Positions 5,400-6,790 of a stretch of DNA of 6,790 bases are shown here, in pieces. Under the pieces are notes generated by a model. The model did no database searches. It was not told the DNA's origin and worked only from the letters and a program-made list of their open reading frames with translations. Source of the stretch: Peptococcaceae bacterium (GTDB lineage Bacteria > Bacillota > DSM-521 > Neomoorellales > Neomoorellaceae). Location of the stretch: positions 1-6,790 of the forward strand of contig DOLC01000127.1 of assembly GCA_003509545.1 (NCBI GenBank), given 5' to 3'. The translations under genes and the position numbers were made by a program. Numbering within the stretch: position 1 is the stretch's first letter; each line of letters starts with the position of its first letter.

Positions 5400-6623
5400 T
5401 TAATCCGTGCGACGGAGGCGGACGAATTTACGCTTGCCCGCCTGCAGGATCATGCCGGGGCTTATGGCCACCTCGGCTTCAGGATCCGTTATCCGGGTGC
5501 CCCCCACCTTTACGGCCCCTTGCACGATGAGGCGACGGGCTTCGCTGGTGCTGGACGCCAGTCCGGCCCGCACCAGAAGCCGGGGAAGCCAAACAGATTC
5601 TTCCGTCACAAGGACCTCCGGCATATCCGAAGGTATATCCCTTTCCTGGAAAACCCGGCGGAACTCGGCTTCCGCCTCGTATGCAGCTTCTCGGCCGTGA
5701 TAGAACTTCACGATTTCCCGGGCCAGGTACATCTTGGCATCCCGAGGATGGACCTCGCCCGAGGCCAGCCCCCGCCGGACGGCTTCCACCTCTTCCAGGG
5801 AAAGGGGGGTTACCAGCTCAAAATAGGGCAGCATAAGCTCATCAGGCAAGGACATAATCTTGCCGTACATCTCACCGGGCGGCTCGTTGATGCCGATGTA
5901 GTTGCCCAGGCTCTTGCTCATTTTCTGCACGCCGTCCAGGCCTACCAGGATGGGCATCATTAGGGCTACCTGGGGTTCTTGGCCGTATTCCCTCTGCAGA
6001 TGCCGGCCCATAAGGAGGTTGAACTTCTGATCGGTTCCTCCCAGCTCCACGTCGGCTTGGAGCACCACAGAATCGTAGCCCTGCATTAAGGGATAGAAAA
6101 ATTCGTGGACGCTGATGGGGCGTCCTTCCCGGTAACGCTTGGCAAAATCATCCCTCTCCAACATGCGGGCCACGGTGATCTTGGCCGCCAGTTCGATGAC
6201 TTCAGCAAAGGTGAGCTTTTTCAGCCACGTGCTGTTAAAGGCGATTTCCGTCTTGGCGGGATCCAGTATTTTAAAAATCTGCTCCTTGTAAGTTTCGGCG
6301 TTGGCCAGGACTTCTTCCTCGCTGAGCTGCCGCCGGGTTTCCGATTTCCCGGTGGGATCGCCGATGCGGCCGGTAAAATCGCCAATGATGATAATGACCC
6401 GGTGGCCGAGTTGTTGAAACTGGCGGAGTTTGTGTAAAACCACAGTGTGACCCAAATGTATATCGGGGGCTGTGGGATCCAGCCCCAGCTTCACCCTTAA
6501 GGGTCGACCCAAGGCTAGGGAGCGTCGAATTTTGTGGGCCAGTTCTTCCTCGGGAACGATCTCGGCCGCTCCGCGGCGAAGAACGGCTAGTTGCCTCGAC
6601 ACCTCCGGCTCCAAAGATATCAT
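5400..6623 (-). CDS. tyrS: Tyrosyl-tRNA synthetase
   Basis: This cytoplasmic class I aminoacyl-tRNA synthetase charges tRNA-Tyr with tyrosine using ATP. The 407-residue protein is full length. The HIGH-type signature is HLGH (56-59, in PDIHLGHTVV) and the KMSKS loop is exact (234-238, in VQKMSKSLGN). The tyrosine site includes QGYDSVVLQADVELGGTDQ (181-199). A C-terminal S4 RNA-binding domain spans about 346-405 (LLVRAGLASSTSEARRLI, then VKVGGTRI). The LGLDPTAPDIHLGH form places it with the second bacterial TyrRS group, typified by Bacillus TyrZ, rather than the main Bacillus TyrS; this subtype call comes from motif memory. The start is ATG 6621-6623 with AAAGG 5 nt upstream. No T-box leader is visible in the 167 nt before it, which is notable since many Firmicute tyrS genes have one. 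A sigma-A-like promoter lies just upstream. Confidence 0.96.
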   Translation of the reverse strand: MISLEPEVSRQLAVLRRGAAEIVPEEELAHKIRRSLALGRPLRVKLGLDPTAPDIHLGHTVVLHKLRQFQQLGHRVIIIIGDFTGRIGDPTGKSETRRQLSEEEVLANAETYKEQIFKILDPAKTEIAFNSTWLKKLTFAEVIELAAKITVARMLERDDFAKRYREGRPISVHEFFYPLMQGYDSVVLQADVELGGTDQKFNLLMGRHLQREYGQEPQVALMMPILVGLDGVQKMSKSLGNYIGINEPPGEMYGKIMSLPDELMLPYFELVTPLSLEEVEAVRRGLASGEVHPRDAKMYLAREIVKFYHGREAAYEAEAEFRRVFQERDIPSDMPEVLVTEESVWLPRLLVRAGLASSTSEARRLIVQGAVKVGGTRITDPEAEVAISPGMILQAGKRKFVRLRRTD

Positions 6624-6649
6624 CCTTCCCTTTTTATACCTGTTCTAAA

Positions 6650-6678
6650 AGTTTAGCACAAGGCCATATGGGGTTCAA
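6650..6678 (-). promoter_or_regulatory. Candidate sigma-A promoter of tyrS
   Basis: On the minus strand TTGAAC (6678-6673), a 17-nt spacer and TAAACT (6655-6650) match the -35 and -10 consensus at 4/6 each, about 27 nt before the tyrS ATG. A second overlapping pair, TTGTGC (6661-6656), 17 nt, TATAAA (6638-6633), has a better -10. It would leave almost no untranslated leader, so the first is preferred. Confidence 0.45.
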
Positions 6679-6696
6679 GCCACCTACGGCCTGACG

Positions 6697-6709
6697 TATC
6701 CCCACTTTT
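6697..6709 (-). repeat. Right copy of 13-nt inverted motif AAAAGTGGGGATA
   Basis: This is the exact reverse complement of bases 3-15, lying about 75 nt upstream of tyrS. The context on the minus strand is CTGAAAAGTGGGGATACGTCAG. See the left copy for interpretation. Confidence 0.4.
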
Positions 6710-6790
6710 CAGCCTGCTTTGGCTTACGCTCGCTCCGGAAACCCTCGCGGGCCAAACTAGCGCTCGGCCTCAAGCTCCGGCGGACTTCCC
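6710..6790. other. GC-rich, repeat-bearing window end
   Basis: No gene is supported here. The stretch has an inverted repeat TTTGGC (6718-6723) / GCCAAA (6751-6756), a direct repeat GCTCCGG (6732-6738 and 6774-6780), and several CGCTCG-like units. It reads like a structured intergenic repeat or the edge of a mobile element that continues outside the window. Confidence 0.3.

Noticed and set aside
5394..5963. 189-codon plus-strand open frame opposite tyrS
   Set aside because: It overlaps the conserved S4 and C-terminal region of tyrS and has no protein-family features; GC-rich antisense frames are often open.

Overview
The window looks like a chromosomal segment of a spore-forming, GC-rich, probably anaerobic Firmicute, in the manner of Moorella/Thermanaeromonas or Desulfotomaculum-type Clostridia. 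Two things point there: a YunB sporulation protein, and a CooT-type nickel protein next to an ECF-type Ni/Co importer, as expected of organisms with nickel enzymes such as CO dehydrogenase. The genus is an inference from gene content, not an identification. All nine genes I can support lie on the minus strand; I found no convincing plus-strand gene, tRNA, rRNA or CRISPR array.

Layout in transcription order (right to left). 6790-6624: upstream DNA with a candidate sigma-A promoter and a 13-nt motif that recurs inverted at the other end of the window. 6623-5400: tyrS, tyrosyl-tRNA synthetase. 5349-4684: yunB. 4683-4518: a 166-nt gap holding a structured, terminator-like element. 4517-4080: DUF3842 protein of unknown function. 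4052-3861: cooT-like nickel-binding protein. 3860-3729: a 132-nt leader with a terminator-like hairpin and a competing long-range stem over the cbiM start site. 3728-1138: tightly packed cbiM, PDGLE/CbiN-like gene, cbiQ and cbiO, a complete four-part energy-coupling-factor importer for Ni2+ or Co2+. 1137-1056: an AT-rich gap with an 8-bp inverted repeat. 1055-132: cysK, O-acetylserine sulfhydrylase. 131-1: GC-rich, gene-free, structured DNA.

How the genes work together: CbiM (metal-binding substrate component with Met1-His2 and His67), the small PDGLE membrane protein, the CbiQ transmembrane coupling protein and the CbiO ATPase should form one importer. CooT directly upstream suggests that nickel is the metal and that import is tied to nickel-enzyme maturation. 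tyrS-yunB looks like a separate housekeeping/sporulation unit, closed by the terminator at about 4541-4596. cysK probably has its own control.

The most interesting part is non-coding. In the cooT-cbiM leader, one segment (about 3789-3802) can pair in two mutually exclusive ways: as the 5' arm of an intrinsic-terminator-like hairpin, or with the cbiM Shine-Dalgarno sequence and start codon in a 12-bp stem. I recognise no known riboswitch class there. It is a candidate undescribed metal-responsive or protein-dependent regulatory leader, inferred from base pairing only.
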